DNA of 64,000 nt from Mycteria americana (lineage: Eukaryota; Chordata; Aves; Ciconiiformes; Ciconiidae): contig NC_134365.1 of assembly GCF_035582795.1 (NCBI RefSeq), positions 41,396,135-41,460,134 on the forward strand, in the 5' to 3' direction. A model generated the notes under the pieces. The model was not told the DNA's origin, searched no databases, and saw only the letters and a list, made by a program, of their open reading frames with translations. A program made the translations under genes and the position numbers. Of the stretch, positions 1 through 22,128 are shown one piece after another. Numbering within the stretch: position 1 is the stretch's first letter; each line of letters begins with the position of its first letter.

Positions 1-155
1 GTGGTTGAGTCGCCATCCTTGGAGGTATTTAAAAAGATGTGTAGATGAGGTGCTTAGGGATATGGTTTAGTGGTGGACTTGGCAGTGCTAGCTTAATGGT
101 TGGACTTGATGATCTTAAAGGTCTTTTCCAACCTAAATGATTCTATGATTCTATG
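1..155 (+). repeat. CR1 LINE, 3' end (5' side cut by window edge)
   Basis: The segment reads as the extreme 3' end of a chicken-repeat-1 non-LTR retrotransposon. It has the typical 'ggttgagtcgccatcc' and 'tggaggtatttaaaa' blocks, then 'ggttggacttgatgatctt' and 'aaggtcttttccaacct'. It finishes with two ATTCTATG octamers (140-155), the diagnostic short tandem tail of avian CR1 copies. It is close to the consensus as I remember it, so it is probably one of the younger insertions here. It lies in TPH2 intron 5 in the same orientation as the gene. The rest of the element is outside the window. Confidence 0.9.
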
Positions 156-8280
<8,125 letters not shown>

Positions 8281-11200
8281 TGACTATGATGTGACAATCA
8301 CAGAGCTTTAGGTATTTTTCCATTGTTTTTAATAAGAGCAAAGCTGAACACACTAGTCTTCAGGTAGTCAGTTTTACTTTTTATGTGCAATAACCACCAT
8401 TTTTCAGGGCTAGCTGAGATGGATTTTGTCTACTTTAAGGTGCTGAAAACAAGTAAGCAAGGTAATTTGGGGAAAAAAAAAAAACCCCAAACCCAAAACC
8501 CCAACATTTTGGTGTGTGCTCCCAGCTCTACACTGTTAGCTCCTCCACAGGTGGCAACTCTGGCTCTTAGCACTGCTATTTCCGTACTCACTGTTCTGTT
8601 TTGCAGCTGTTCACTGTATTGTAGCGTATGATGGATTTTGAGATGATGTTGCATCCTTTCTACTGCTCCTGTTGGAGAATATGTAGTTACTAAGCCAAGG
8701 CTGTGCAGCAGTAGATCTAGACCTAAATCAAGTGCCTCAGCCAGTGGCTGTGAGGTGGATTTTGTGTTGCATCAAATGAGGCGCATGCCAGTAGATAGTG
8801 TGAACTGGAAGAGGCTGCATGTTAAAGATGTTAGATGCTACTGACCGCCCAACTGGAGCCTTCTTGCCCTTTGTGTGAGGGGACCCTCAGGTTGCACTGT
8901 CAAGTTGCCAGGACTCTCAGCTCCTGCCCATCTGTCAGCCCTGCTGTATTGCCATTTGCAAATAACTCATATGCAGCCCTTTGCATCATGACATAAGTTG
9001 GTGACCGCTGGTGTATACCATTTGCTCTGTTCAGTTGTTTTAACTTACTGTATGCTTCCTTTTGTGTATCCTGTTAAAACTAATGCTGCAAATAATTTAA
9101 TGAACTATATTATATTAAAAAACAATTCCATATTTAAATGTTTTATCTCATGAAAAACTGTGACAACCAGCAAAAGAATTGGCTACTTTAAATCTTATCC
9201 AGCATACTACTGCTTTTCTACATGAGAAGTGCAGTGGGGATTTAAAGGGTTGGAAATAATTTGGACACAGTGTTGAAGGCAGATTCAAACCAGGTTCAAT
9301 TAAACTGTAATAATTTTGATGCACTGGCTTACCAGTGGCTTAGAGTCCCATCTACTGAAAAAGGAGTTTGTACCCATTTGTTAGTTTTTTTTCCTGTAGC
9401 CCTCCAGAAGTAGCCACCAAATTTATTTAATCAAATGGGCCTCACTCCTTAGTTAGACAGGCTCGATGTCTTGCTCATGGCCAGTTCCTCTCACATGCTT
9501 CAGGGTGTGTTCCTTGGTTTTCTAATGGATGTCTACTGAGAAGAAACTGTTGTTTGTATGGAAGAATCATGAAAGTTGTGTGTCTGTTTGCACATTTGCA
9601 AGGAAGGGACTTAGTAGGAAGCAGACCTACCTTGTCACGACCCACAGCCTCAAGAGAAACTAGCTAACTGGCTGTCCCTGTAGGTACTTTGAGGAAAAAA
9701 ATATGTCCAAGTTTTTCACCCCAAAATAACCTTGGATGACATGGGCTTGTTGCAGAGGACAATGTTGGGACTGATCTGTTTGGGGAGAGATATTAATATA
9801 AAGTGACCTCTGAATATTACATAAATGCTTTTACTCCTTCCCCTCACACAAGTTCCCAGTTATGACTGACTGTGTCATCCGAACAATGAGCTGCTCCTGA
9901 ATCACAAAGCCAAAAATAAAAGAAGACAGCTGAATCACTTTCCCTTATCACACTGAGAAGTTGATATCTGAGTCAAAGTTGATTTCTCCTCCCATGCTGG
10001 AAATAGCTCTTTCAGGTGGAAGAGACATTTAGAGAGAGACTTAAGGTAACCCAGGTGGTGCTATAGAAGCACAATGAGGGGCTGTACTCCCCTGGGGCAG
10101 GTGCTTGACAAATACAGAGATGTTACTTGGCCTAAAATTTGCAATGTAAACAGTCAAATTGAGAGCAAGTAGAGGGAACATCTCTCAGCAGTGAGGGTGA
10201 GGAGGTCAAGAAATTAATTCAGCTGAGCACCAAATGTCACCTGAGGTGCTATTAACTGGCTTTTGCAACACTCGCTCCCATTTCCATCCTAGATAACAAC
10301 CAGAGACGCAGTGAGTTGAGAAATGCCAGCCAAGAGTGTTAACACAGAAAAGCAGTGCAGGTTCCAGTGAGGCAACTTCAAAGTAAATAGAAAAACAAAT
10401 GAACGGACAGAGAGCATGCATATTAATGAGCTTGAAGCAATATGCCCAAAGCAAGCTTGCTGTTAGCATGACCTGTTTCAAAAGATAGTGACGTTAACAG
10501 CTGAGCCATTGCAGGGAGGACAATGGCTTTAGGAATAGAGGGAAATGCCTCTTAGGAATTCAGACCAGAAAGGGAAGAATTATTACATGTGATTTCGTCA
10601 TCTTCCACTCGATTCTGCTTTCAAAAGCCACCACATATCAGCCTTGATAGATTTGCTCTTTATGCCCCATCAGTCCTGAGCTGCAAAGGAAACGTGCTGA
10701 TTTTTTTGTCCCTGCAGAGCTGACATGGTGGATGTAGAGCAAGCTGGAGCCTGGCCCCTGGACAGACTAGAATTGTTTGCTAAATTGCAATTAGTCACAT
10801 CTGTGCAGCCCCACTGAGGGCAGGGATTAAATGGGATAGCGTTGCAGAGGCCCTGGTGCTGGCCAGCTGGAGGGGGAAGCATGGCTGCAGAGTAAGAGGG
10901 TTGAAAAGGAAGGATGTGAGCTCCCTTCATCCTCTTGTTTCAGTCCGGTAGCCAGTTTGGGGCAAGGAGAAAGGAATGGCTTCTGGTCCTTTTTAAACTT
11001 AAGCATTCTTACTATGAGAAGTGGAATACTGAAAGAGCCAAGCAACTGTCTTTGCAGTGGTTTTTTTGAGAGATGCAGTTTCCTTTACAATGTTTTAAGA
11101 GAGTAAGAAAGAGGGAAGATACAAAAAACAAGTGACTGAGAGATACGTTACTGAAAGAAAACGAAATATTTGCACAATCCACTTTTTTTGCTTGTAGTGT

Positions 11201-14200
11201 GGTATAATGAGGTTACTAGTTGAGGAAATACAATACTGGCCATGCATGTCTCGGTGCTAATTATCATCATAATCACTAATGTCTTGTGTTACTCCGTGTG
11301 ACTTTCTAAAAATGCTTTTGAGTTGATTTTTCAAGCATGCCTGGTCTTTCTACTTTCACATAGTGCAAAAATAAACAAAGACTGTCTTTTCTGCTTACCG
11401 ATCAAACCATAAGCTGTAGGGAGGACTTGACATGAGGTGTTTCAACTAATTTATATAATATATCATTTACAACATATTTAACAGCACATAACGTAAGGTT
11501 TTGTCAGGAAAATTGTACAAAAAATATACCTTAGTTTACGTTTCAGTATTACCTTGTAATTTGTGGACTTGGGAGCCAGAGAGCAGCTGTCTTTGTAAAG
11601 CTGCAAGTTGATAAGCAGGATCCTGTCTCTCTTTCTAATGGCAGAAATGACTCCCAGCTCCTGCTGAGTTGTTTCAGTGCAGCTCAGGTTGCCCCTTCCT
11701 GATGCAGTATGTATAGGATGTCTTCGTGTATATAAAATTCAGGGGGACACATTAACTGGTGATGGTTCAGAAAAGAGGACGTTAGCAGAGTGTCTATGGT
11801 TTCTATGCCATTTATCATCAAATCTTCCCACTCAAGAATTGGGCCATTAGGGACTAATTAGTCACCCTGTAGGGTTTTTTTTCCCAGTAATTTCTTACTG
11901 GAAGTTAACGTTTAAATCTTCAGTTCTCTAGAACTATAAAATTGTCACCTTTTAATCTTTCCTGATATTTGTTCTGGTATTTTAACAGTGTGGGACAGTA
12001 GAAATCAATAAATTTCTCTTCTTTTTGCTAGCCTTTATGCAGAAAACCACAATAGTGAGTTGCTTCTGAATTTGAAGGATTTGTGTGTGATGAGGTCTTG
12101 TAAATGCATTTCAGGCTTGTTATGAATCTAAATGTTTTACCTTGCCTGGATGATGACTGAGGCCAATGGTTTATTTCTAAAGCTGACTTTAATTTATCCA
12201 TATACGTATCACAAACAAAATATTTTAGATATATATGCTGGGATAAAAATAACGTTCAGAACTGCCTCTCTGGCAGAAGTCAGTGGTAATTCATGTGAGC
12301 TTACTTGCCTGTCTTCTCTCAGGATCTACGTTATCTGGTCTTATTGGCTTCATTCTAGTTCTTCTCCCACGCTGAACAACTGGCACATAATTCAGGACAA
12401 TTACACGTTATGTTTGCTGAGGAGATAACCCGAATGGAAGAAACAGGAGCATTGCAGATAAAGACTGAGTTGCATTTGGTAACTTCGGGTAGATGCAGCG
12501 TTCGTGGTCTCGCTAGACAGAGCAGACTGTTGCAGTCTCTCATCTTCACAAACAACAGATTAGATTCTCCAGAGGGGCTATTGATAGTGCTAGGCCATAA
12601 GTACAGCTTGTGAACTGGATTACTGTCTTCCTCCATGAATGAACAAATGGAGCTGAGAAGAAAACTATGAAAATACTTGAGATTTCGAACATTCCCACTG
12701 TGCATCTGAAAAATCAAGACCGCTTGAATGTTTCTCATTTATAGTTGCAAAATGATAGACAGTGAACTAAGCACTGTGCTAAGTCTGTGATCAGCTCCCC
12801 TGCTGAAGCTATTCTGCCATATAAAAATAATTATGTATTGGCCAACTGAAACCTGGAATTACACCCCAAGAGCTATGGCATTCACTGAGCATATTGAAGT
12901 TTGACATTCAAATCTCTGCTCGGTCTTTTTCCTGTATCCCAATCGCATGCCATGTGTGACGAATGCCAAGAGTGAGCACGGTGAATACCCTAAGTCCAGT
13001 GGTGACATAATGGAGTTCCTTGCAAAGGAGTCGCTTCCAGCTACACCTGTAGTTAATGAATAAAGGAGCTGCAGCATGAAGAGCTGGCAGTGAATGTGAT
13101 TTAAAAACTGCTTGAGTAAATTGTGATGGACTTGCAGAAGACATATGAAATGACTCTGATTTGGGATGTGTGTCACTTAGGGAAGATGAACCAATTCCCA
13201 GGCTAAAAGCTAGGACTATAAAGCTGAAATCAGGTATGATGGATCACTATAGCTGGACATTGTCCTGCCACCAGCATGAGACTGGAAATACTGTGATCCG
13301 TATTGTTCATCAGTAGGTGGTCTGGGCTATGTTTCTGTTCCTGACTTTGACCAGGCAAAAACACCCATATGCGGATGTATTTGGAAATTGCCCAAGTGCA
13401 AAACCTGAAACTGATACAAGAAGCAGAAGAGAAAGCTGATGAAACCTTGTGGCTTTCTTAATCATCACAAAGTCATACAGGTCTGTTTGAATCAGGAGAG
13501 AAGGATAACTTACTGATGGGTTACTTTCCTTTGATTGGTGAGGTGTTGCTGGGCTCACTGACTGCTGCTCTAAAAGCATGCCCTAATTTGTGGGTTTGCT
13601 CTGCGTAATGTTCTAAAGGAATTAATAGCGGGTAATGGTCTCAATTTTTTAAGAGTTTCTTTCAGCAATACTTTTTAATAAAGTAGCAGAAGCACTGATG
13701 TCAGGTCCTTCCTACAGTATGCGTAATCAAATAGGTAAGCAGAAAAGATAGTACATATATCACAGAACAGGACTAAAGGGGAAAAAACCTTGTAGATTCC
13801 AGGGATCAATATTTAATATTTTAGAATACTGCAGTGTTCCCCTGCAGTGTGTTTTCATGGTTATCATGTCAGAGATTCATGGCACAAGAACAAAATCTCA
13901 GCAGCAATACCTAACTAGCTTTGTAGCTCAAACCCAAATGGCTCTGTACTACATAAAAATAAGCTAGCACTCCAGAGAAGTTACTACAGGGAGAATCTGA
14001 AGAGTTCTGTTGCTGAAATGGGAGCAAATGCTCAATGTTTTTTGCAGGAATTGTGACAGTTTGTTGAGGCCTTTGTTTTGGGCTTGGAGAGAGTTTGTTT
14101 CCAGGTTTGGATCTGTAAGAATTGCTGTGCTGGTCAGGCCACATGGCTGGTGCCTTGTGCCCAACTGCAGTCATAAATAGCTGCTTAGGAGGGATGTAAG

Positions 14201-17200
14201 AACAGGATAAGCATACCTGATTTTTTTCAAATGTTTTCTAAGTTTCTGACCACTCAGAAACTCGGGGAACCCTTGAGCCAAATGTGGTTTCTATGTATTT
14301 AATTATCCTGAATGGATTTCTGTCCACAGGCAGCTGTTTATCTTTTAAGATGTGTAAATTTTTAGTACCTGCAGTAACTTTGGCAAAGAACTCTATGGCT
14401 CAACTATTCACTGTCCAGTGAACTATCTCCTTCTATTGTTTTTAACCTGATTCCTACTAGCTTTTTTGTATTTGAAGAGAGATCAAATCATCCCTGTACG
14501 CTTTCTTTATGCCATCATGACTTAACTGTTTCATTTTCTCTCTTAGTTGTCTCCTTTTCTGGATTGAAAAGCAATCATTTGTTTAGTTATTCATCATGTG
14601 GAAGATGCTCGGTAATGTTGAGCATGTTATCCCCTCCCTGAACCCTTTCCACCTTTCCAGCTAGAACTGGAAAAGAAAGAGGATATCTCAGTCACCAGGC
14701 TGGGGAGTGGGGTAAACAAGCAGTTCGAACCCTAATCCGAGTTTTGGTTAAGAGCGGCACTGTGGGTTGGATGTGCTTGCTGTAGAAGTGGGAGCCTTTT
14801 GTATGGCAGGAAGAGTGGACCTGATGTTGTAGAGCTGACATGGTTTGCTGCTTAGGGACAGGAGAAATGGGCTGCATGCGGCAGGGAAGTAGGATTCAGC
14901 GGATCCATCTTTATCAGCCAGCATCGCTATTCAAGGATACGAGTCCCTGCAGTTTCTGATCAGCAGAAGGTACAAAGGGGTGATTCTGCTGTTGCAAATT
15001 CTGTGAGAGCATGGGAGAAGTAATTTAGATGGTGGAGAAATCATGTGTCAGCCACTGCAGTGAAGGTGGGGAGCTGGACTACTGATGTTGGAATTGTGGT
15101 TTGTTTTGTTTTTTTTTATTTGCAGAGGGTGGTGTAAAATACTAGTTTGCAAAACATTTTTAAATACAAACCTCCTGCTTTAACTAGTTTCTGGTCTAAG
15201 TAGGTCAACGTAGGACGTGTTACATCTGGAATGAAACATTTCGTGCTTTGTACTGTGTCACTCAAAGTTGAGAACGTGAAGGAGGGTTCGCCTGTTGCTA
15301 TGAGGGTTCCCATTTGGTCAGGTCAGTGACCTGCTTCTTGAGAGGATCTCGGGTTGCCCTAACAGACAAAATTTTGCACTCCAAGTAACTAGAAATAGTG
15401 GTGTTCTGTAACATGCTTGTGTGTTTGTATGCTTGGGCCCAACCCTGTAATGAGGAAGCTAGATGCAAGAGAGAACTAATTTGACTTAATTGGGAGCAGG
15501 GAAGGAATTAGAAATTTCGCTGTAGAAATAATATAGCTCCTTTTAGACAGGATGCAGTTTATGAAGATCAAGCCCTAAGCAGTTAGAAATGCTAAAGAAA
15601 AAGCCTCTAATAAAATAACAAATTACAGCCAGACACTGGATTTGTTTTTATTTCTTGTAGCATTATGTTTCCAAAAGTGGTTAGATCATAATCTGTGAGG
15701 TTACTGAACTGCAAATGCAAATTTACATGCACACAAGTAATACATTTTGACATATAGGTTAACAAGAGAATGGTGCAAATTTCACACAGCACTGGCTTGC
15801 TAATTACGTTTGTTTATTTTCAGAAGCAACTTCATTTTCATTAAGAAATTGCAGATTCTGCAATAGTAATCTTTGCTGGTAGTTCAATAGCTCACACTCT
15901 GAACATGTGCTCTGCTACAACAGTAATGAAAGTGAGCCTCAAAAAAAGAGCTCAGGAAGAATTTGTGGAATTTAGGAGTGCATGCAAGTGGCAAGCATCT
16001 ACCATTTTGGTGTTGGATCCAGTTGAGATAGGTTGAGGAATAGGTGGTAGGAGTCTTATGAATTTTGATAGGGTTTTTTGTGTATTTGTTTTCTCTTTTG
16101 ACCTAGAGTAGGAAATGTATTAGCAAAAAGGCATAAAATGTGTTTTATAGAACATATGTAACTGGGACAAAAGAAAGGACCCAGCATAAGCTTCCAGTGA
16201 GCAACAATAGCACAAGCATTTTGGGTAACAGCTCCAAATAAAGCACATAAGTTACAGGAATAAAGGTTTAAATAAAGAAAATGGGGGGAAAAAAAGCAGT
16301 AGAGGAAAGGTTTTGAATATATTGCTGCTGCTGTTCCTGACTGCCCTGTGCTTTCACCGATATGTTGAAGGAAAGAGATAATCCTTGGCTCTGTGTAGAT
16401 ATCATTCATACTGACACTGCTACACTTATTTTTCTTTGATCGTAGCACATACACGTGAAAATAACTTGTAAAATGCATTCATGTGCAGTTCAGCACTGTG
16501 GGGGTCTCATGCTGCTAAAGCTTTATTTGTGTACTGTAGTATGTCCTGTACTATGTTAAGAAGTATTTTCAGAGGAATATATAGGTGTCGAAGCACACTA
16601 ACAAACTAAATTTTATAATGCTCTTTGCTTTTTCTATTGTGTTTGCTTACATACTTAAATCTGTAAGATTCTGTAACACAGAGTGGTAATTATTTTAGTC
16701 ATTTGTACAAGACGTGGAGATCCTCCGGCAGTAGCACACAGGTATATGGGGAAGTGAAGGCGTTCAGGACATGGCAATGTCAGCCAATGTCAGCTCATTT
16801 CAGCCATGTCTAGGTGTCACTTAGGACCGAGGGAATGTCTGTGCTGTGGGTGTGCAGGTAGAGGAGTTGGCTGTATCCATGTTTTCCATGGAGCCAAAGC
16901 AGCTCAGGAATGCCGTGCAAAAGAAGTTTTGGTGAATGCAAATTCAGCTCCCTGAATGCAGCGGCCTGGTTATCTGGCTGGGACCTGCAGTGCTGTTGGG
17001 GTGGGCCAGCTCAAAGTTCCCCTCACTCAGGGATCTGTGCACCCTGCTGCACTGCGCAGTGCAACCATGTCTGCGACCCTGCACACTGGCCCTCCTTTCA
17101 GGGGTCAGTGGGCCCATCAGGAGAAGAAAGCCAGGAGATTCTGCTTTCAGGCAGAAACCAAACCAATTATGTGTAATGAAGAAAGTCCTCAAACCATGCA

Positions 17201-17716
17201 CTTCATCTCTTTATTGTCTGGAATATTTCAGTAAATAATTTTGCTTCCAGGAGGGACATTCATACATGTAGCTACTATGCATAAGCATCATATAGAAATA
17301 CCATCTTACGGAAAGTCTTAAAATTCACGTCTGTACAGAGCTGAAAAGATCCTAACTTAATATTCACAACTATGCACTAATCTGAATTGTTTTAAATACT
17401 GGCTCAAGGACTGAGTGTACGGCATGTGTTCAGTCTAATTCTCTCACCCAGCATGTTCCTGGGTATATTCTTTGTATGCACAGATAAAAGTATGGAAGAA
17501 AGACAAAATATGGCTGGTATCCATAAAGAGCTAACTATGCCTAGGGCTTAATTACTTAATGCTGCAGCTTTGGAAGTGGTTCTTGTGCTTCTCGTCATCT
17601 TTCTATCAAATGGCATCAAAGTGCTGGATGGAATATGGTCCCATAAATTTTTAATTGAGATATTTTTGGGTGATCTACCATAATGATTTTGTAAGTATAG
17701 CTTAATTATATATTTA

Positions 17717-17871
17717 TAGGTCCAACTCTGACACTGCAGAAGACCAAGAGGAGGTTTGCCATTGCTTTCAATGAGTTTAGGTCTGTGGGCTAAATACTAC
17801 CTTCATTTCCATGTATACATTCTCCTAAAAGTCAATAGGGTTGTACACATGCAAGTGAAAGTAGGATTTGT
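17717..17871. repeat. Possible old amniote interspersed repeat
   Basis: The stretch contains 'tttgccattgctttcaatgag' and, downstream, 'aaaagtcaatagggttg'. Together these resemble the 'ttgccattgacttcaatggga' family of ancient repeats widespread in turtles, crocodiles and birds. It is degenerate, and the family name is not certain. Confidence 0.35.
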
Positions 17872-20800
17872 TGCTGTAAAATTAATGTTAATCATTTACT
17901 TGCCAAAACCTCTTATTTAGGAATACGGGTTTCTGCAGGGAAAGAATCAACTCCAGAGGACACATGATTTTGCAGTTGTGTCTTTTCCTCTGTCCAAACC
18001 AAACTCATGTGGTACAGCATGCAACAAATTCTGTTAGCTACTTCTTAGAGCTGGCAGGCCTTCCGGTATTATTGTATAAGGGGTTTTTTATTTGTTGACA
18101 ATTTTGGAAAGTTAAAGCAAATACTCTAAACCCGAGAGCATTGTTGAAGCCAAAGAAAAGTTTACAGAGAAGGGCCTTGTGTCTGCTAATTTTGGTTGTT
18201 TTGGTTTGATTCCAGCCATGGCTGAAGTTGTTGCAGTGCAAGGTCAACAGAACATCAACGTTGTGGTGCCATTTCAGGCACACTTTGAACAATCCCTCCA
18301 CTCCCTCAATCTGTTAGGTTCAAGCTTGGTTTGGGATTTTGCTTTTGCATCAGACAACGCATTAGTTTTGACAAGATAACCTCGTTTCAGTTAGCATCTG
18401 TAAGCTTTATATTCTCGGTACATTGTAGAGAACTTTCTATAGATCATCATTGTGGCATTGATAAAGATGGTGTCTACTAATAGTACTAGATAAAACAGTT
18501 TGAACTCAGAGCTTTTTCAAGACGTGCTGGAAAGAGTGGGTACTCCCAGATTATCCTTTTTTCCCATAAAACATATTACTCTTCTTCTGAAGGTTTTTCT
18601 TCCCTCCCTTGAATCAGTAGCCTGTAATTGTTACAATTATATAGTTTGACTATGTAAAAGTGGCTAAAATTACAGTTTAACAAGACATTTTACATTTCTA
18701 GAATGTAAACACCTTTATAGGATTAATTTTTCGACTTTGAATAAACATACTAGCTTATGAACAGGTCCATATTATACATCTGCAATGAATTTAGGACCTA
18801 TATGAGCACAGAAGTCTTGCATATCAGTGGGAGCCTGATTACTAGTGACCATTTCAGAGTGATCTTCATGTTTGGTAAGTCACTCCTAGACCACAGCCAC
18901 TGTAAATTCCTTGGACTTCGGTACAGTGAAGAGCTGTGATCTCTCTGCTCACAAGTACTTGCTCAGTGTAACTTTTTTCCACCTTGCTGAATACATGTTC
19001 ATGTGATTTGCTTTGTGTTTACAGACTTCTGGCAGGTAACTCAATGTGACTCAGTTGACTGCTCTGTGCTTATGATAGGTTCATTTTACATGCCCTCACT
19101 GTTGAGAATCAAGGAGCTACGAGGAGATGCTGAGCTATACTTGAAAAAGATTTTGTTTGGGGCTGTGAAAAACATCTTCAATTTGGATATATTTTTAGTA
19201 GCAAAATTAATAGATATTTAAAATTCCCTGAGCTACTTTTCTTCTTTGATCTGTCTGTCAGCTTGACATGAATAGAACTTACACTTTTGTACTGATGCCT
19301 ACTATCTTTTTTTGGTTTTTTTTGCAAGGCAGGTTAAGCAAATGCATTAAGAGCTGCAAAAGCTTTTGGGAGTCCCTTTGCATTTATGTGATTAAAAGAA
19401 CATTGAGTTTAAATGCAGTGTTGCTGTTGGAAACTGTGATGTTTGAAAACAAGTCTTAGCTATTAAATGAGTTTTCAGTAAATAGATGCAAGAAGTTAAT
19501 TTTCTTTTTTAAATGTTTAGAAAATTAGTGTGGATGCTGTTATTTTTGGAATGAAGTCCTACCCTCTTTTGGGCCTCAAAAATAAATTTGAAATAGATAT
19601 GACTGTGAAGAAATAGTGCATTTTTTCCTTGAAATAAGAATTGTAAAACTTCACTGGCCAGTTGTCCCTGTCTCTTCAATGTTTTTCTGCCTCCACAATT
19701 TCAGGGCTTGCGAAAGTTCTGAGATCCTTCCAGTCCCAGGAGGCTGCTCCCCTTTCTGAAGATATGACTTCCCCTCATTAGCAGATACATTAGGACTTTT
19801 GCTGCTCTCATGTACGCAAGAACCTCATACCCCTCCTCGCCTAAAATGTCATGGGAGGCTCAGTGGCTCTTCTGCATCACTCCCTGCAGTGCAAGTGCCA
19901 TACGCTGTAATTGGCCTGGCAATTAGGGGGGACACAGCCTGCTCCAGGGAATGGCATCATGAGAAGCACCACATGTGCCTGGTGTCTTCCCCAGGGGAAT
20001 CCCTGTTAGGGAGGACACTGGGGGTCTGTCTCTGGGCTGGCCAAGGATAGTTATTAAAGAGGCCTTACAACTCGCAGTAATTAATTCTGACAGTGGACTG
20101 GCATAGGGCAGTGATTCAGTAAACTCTCTGCGTATAAAATGAGGAATGCATGTACTGTGATTTGTTGCTGTACCTTTGCTTCTTGTTAATCTGTGGATTT
20201 ACCTTACCAGTCTATCAAAAGCTTCTCCCAGGATAAGTGGAAGAGACTCCGGTGCCAGTTTTCCGCTTATGCAGTTTCCTTAGAGCATTGCAGCGTGTTC
20301 AAAAGGGCACACTCTGCCTCCCCAGCCTGAAGAGGTTTTCTTGGTATTTCAAGAGTATTGCAACTTTATGCCTTCTCTTCTGAGTCTCCTTCTTAGCGTG
20401 CTTGCTGAGGAGTGGAAGCTGGTCTTTTTAGAGAAGGGGAAACTATGTTCGACCAGTGCTGAGGTCTACAGGTGACTGTGGGAAACAGGTCCTGAGGGGT
20501 GGGCTAGGCTTTTGTAGAGATGTTGGCTCTGGATGCCGGAGGAAGAAAAGTGTCTGAGGTTGTTCTCGTCTGTTCTATGGGTATTCTTCTAAGCAATGCA
20601 GTTCACAACTGGGGCAACAGTCCTAGGGTTGATGACTCCCCATAAAATGGGAGTGCTGTCAGGTGAAGGACAGCTAAATGATCTCTTGTATGTGTATTTG
20701 TTCCAAATTCTGCTCTCACTTGTGTCATGCCACCCTGTCAGTGTTCAAGTCCCTGGCCCTTTGCTAGAGGAGTCACATTCTCCAAGCTGTAGCACAAGCC

Positions 20801-22106
20801 ACAGTGCTGAGGGAGCACTTCTGGGGTGCCGGCCCTTGCCCCTGTAGCGTAGAAAATCAGGACTGTTCTTGCTTTGATAGGTTTTGTTAATGCAAAGTCC
20901 TCATTTGAAAGAGTAGCAGGACAAAGATCTGGAAAACAGGAATGGCAGAGCCCTAAAGACAGTCCCTGCTTGCAGCCTGTGAATTGTGAAGGATCATGGT
21001 GAATCAAGTGTGTCACATGAGGCAGCATAGACTGAAGAGTGTGGTTGGACAGCAGTGACATATGTTTACTCAGCTTTTTTTTTTTCTTTTTAGTTTGACT
21101 TTCAGAGAACTCCATCTCTTGGAGTCCCAGCTAATATGTCAAAAGACCTGACTGTGCCTCTTGTGTTAACTGTGTGAAATCTCTAGATGGCTGAAATTTG
21201 AAGCAACAGCTTGAAAAAGAAATGAGCAAATATTCACTTCAGCTACCGTAGGGAGCTCCGAACATGAATTCATGTTACATGTTGTAAAATAAAGTGGAAA
21301 GGGAATGGCTCATTATTGCACATCATTTGTTCTTAATTACTCCGTACAAAATTAATAAACCTTAAACCCCCAGGTTTTAGAAATTGTTCAAGATAAGAGT
21401 CAAATGATAGTGAAGGGGAAATAGGAAGGGTAAAGCATTAGGGCTTCAATGCCTTATGTTTAACAAATGATCTAAGCAGCAGTTCATAGTTTCAGTGGTC
21501 TCATCTCCTTAGCTGCATATTAAGCTTCAGCACTATTAGTTAATTATGTTGAAATAACTAGGAGTTCTTTCTCTGACAGTGTTGAGGAAGTTAAAGCAAG
21601 TGTGCTTTTGTGGGATTGATTTTTCGCATCATCTCTGTGACCACTACCTTGGTGGAGGGGAATTGCTGCCCTGCCAGGAAACACCAGCCTTTTACACAGA
21701 AACACTTTCTGCTTAAGTGTTGAGGTTCCTGATTCTGCAGCTCCAAAGGTCTCCAAGGTTTTCAACTGAGATGAAATGAGAGGGGTGGACAGACATCATC
21801 TTTGTGCAGAGCAAGCCTAAATTCAGATTATTTAGGAGTAATTCAGACATGGAGTGGGATATCCAGTGGCTCCAACTCTGTGGGAACTAACTTCTTTTGG
21901 AGCGGCAGCAGCAGAAAGATCCCAGAAGTGCTTTGTCGTCCATTCTCTCTGCCCACTTCAGTGTAGCAAGAAGGCCTCCTTCATGTGAGAATGAACAACA
22001 GAAAGACACATTCTCTCAAGAGACACAGAGGTGTTAGTAGGGATGTCCTCCAGATCTTATTCCAGAAGACATATTGCACCTGCAAGGTAGGCAGCTGCCA
22101 TACACA

Positions 22107-22128
22107 TTGTCTTGTCTTGTCTTGTCTT
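22107..22128 (+). repeat. (TTGTC)n pentanucleotide microsatellite
   Basis: Four perfect TTGTC copies plus a partial one, within TPH2 intron 8. Confidence 0.9.

Noticed and set aside
16056..16478. 140-codon minus-strand open frame in TPH2 intron 8
   Set aside because: No recognisable motif, no splice context, and amino acid composition typical of AT-rich non-coding DNA. The length is within chance expectation for 64 kb.
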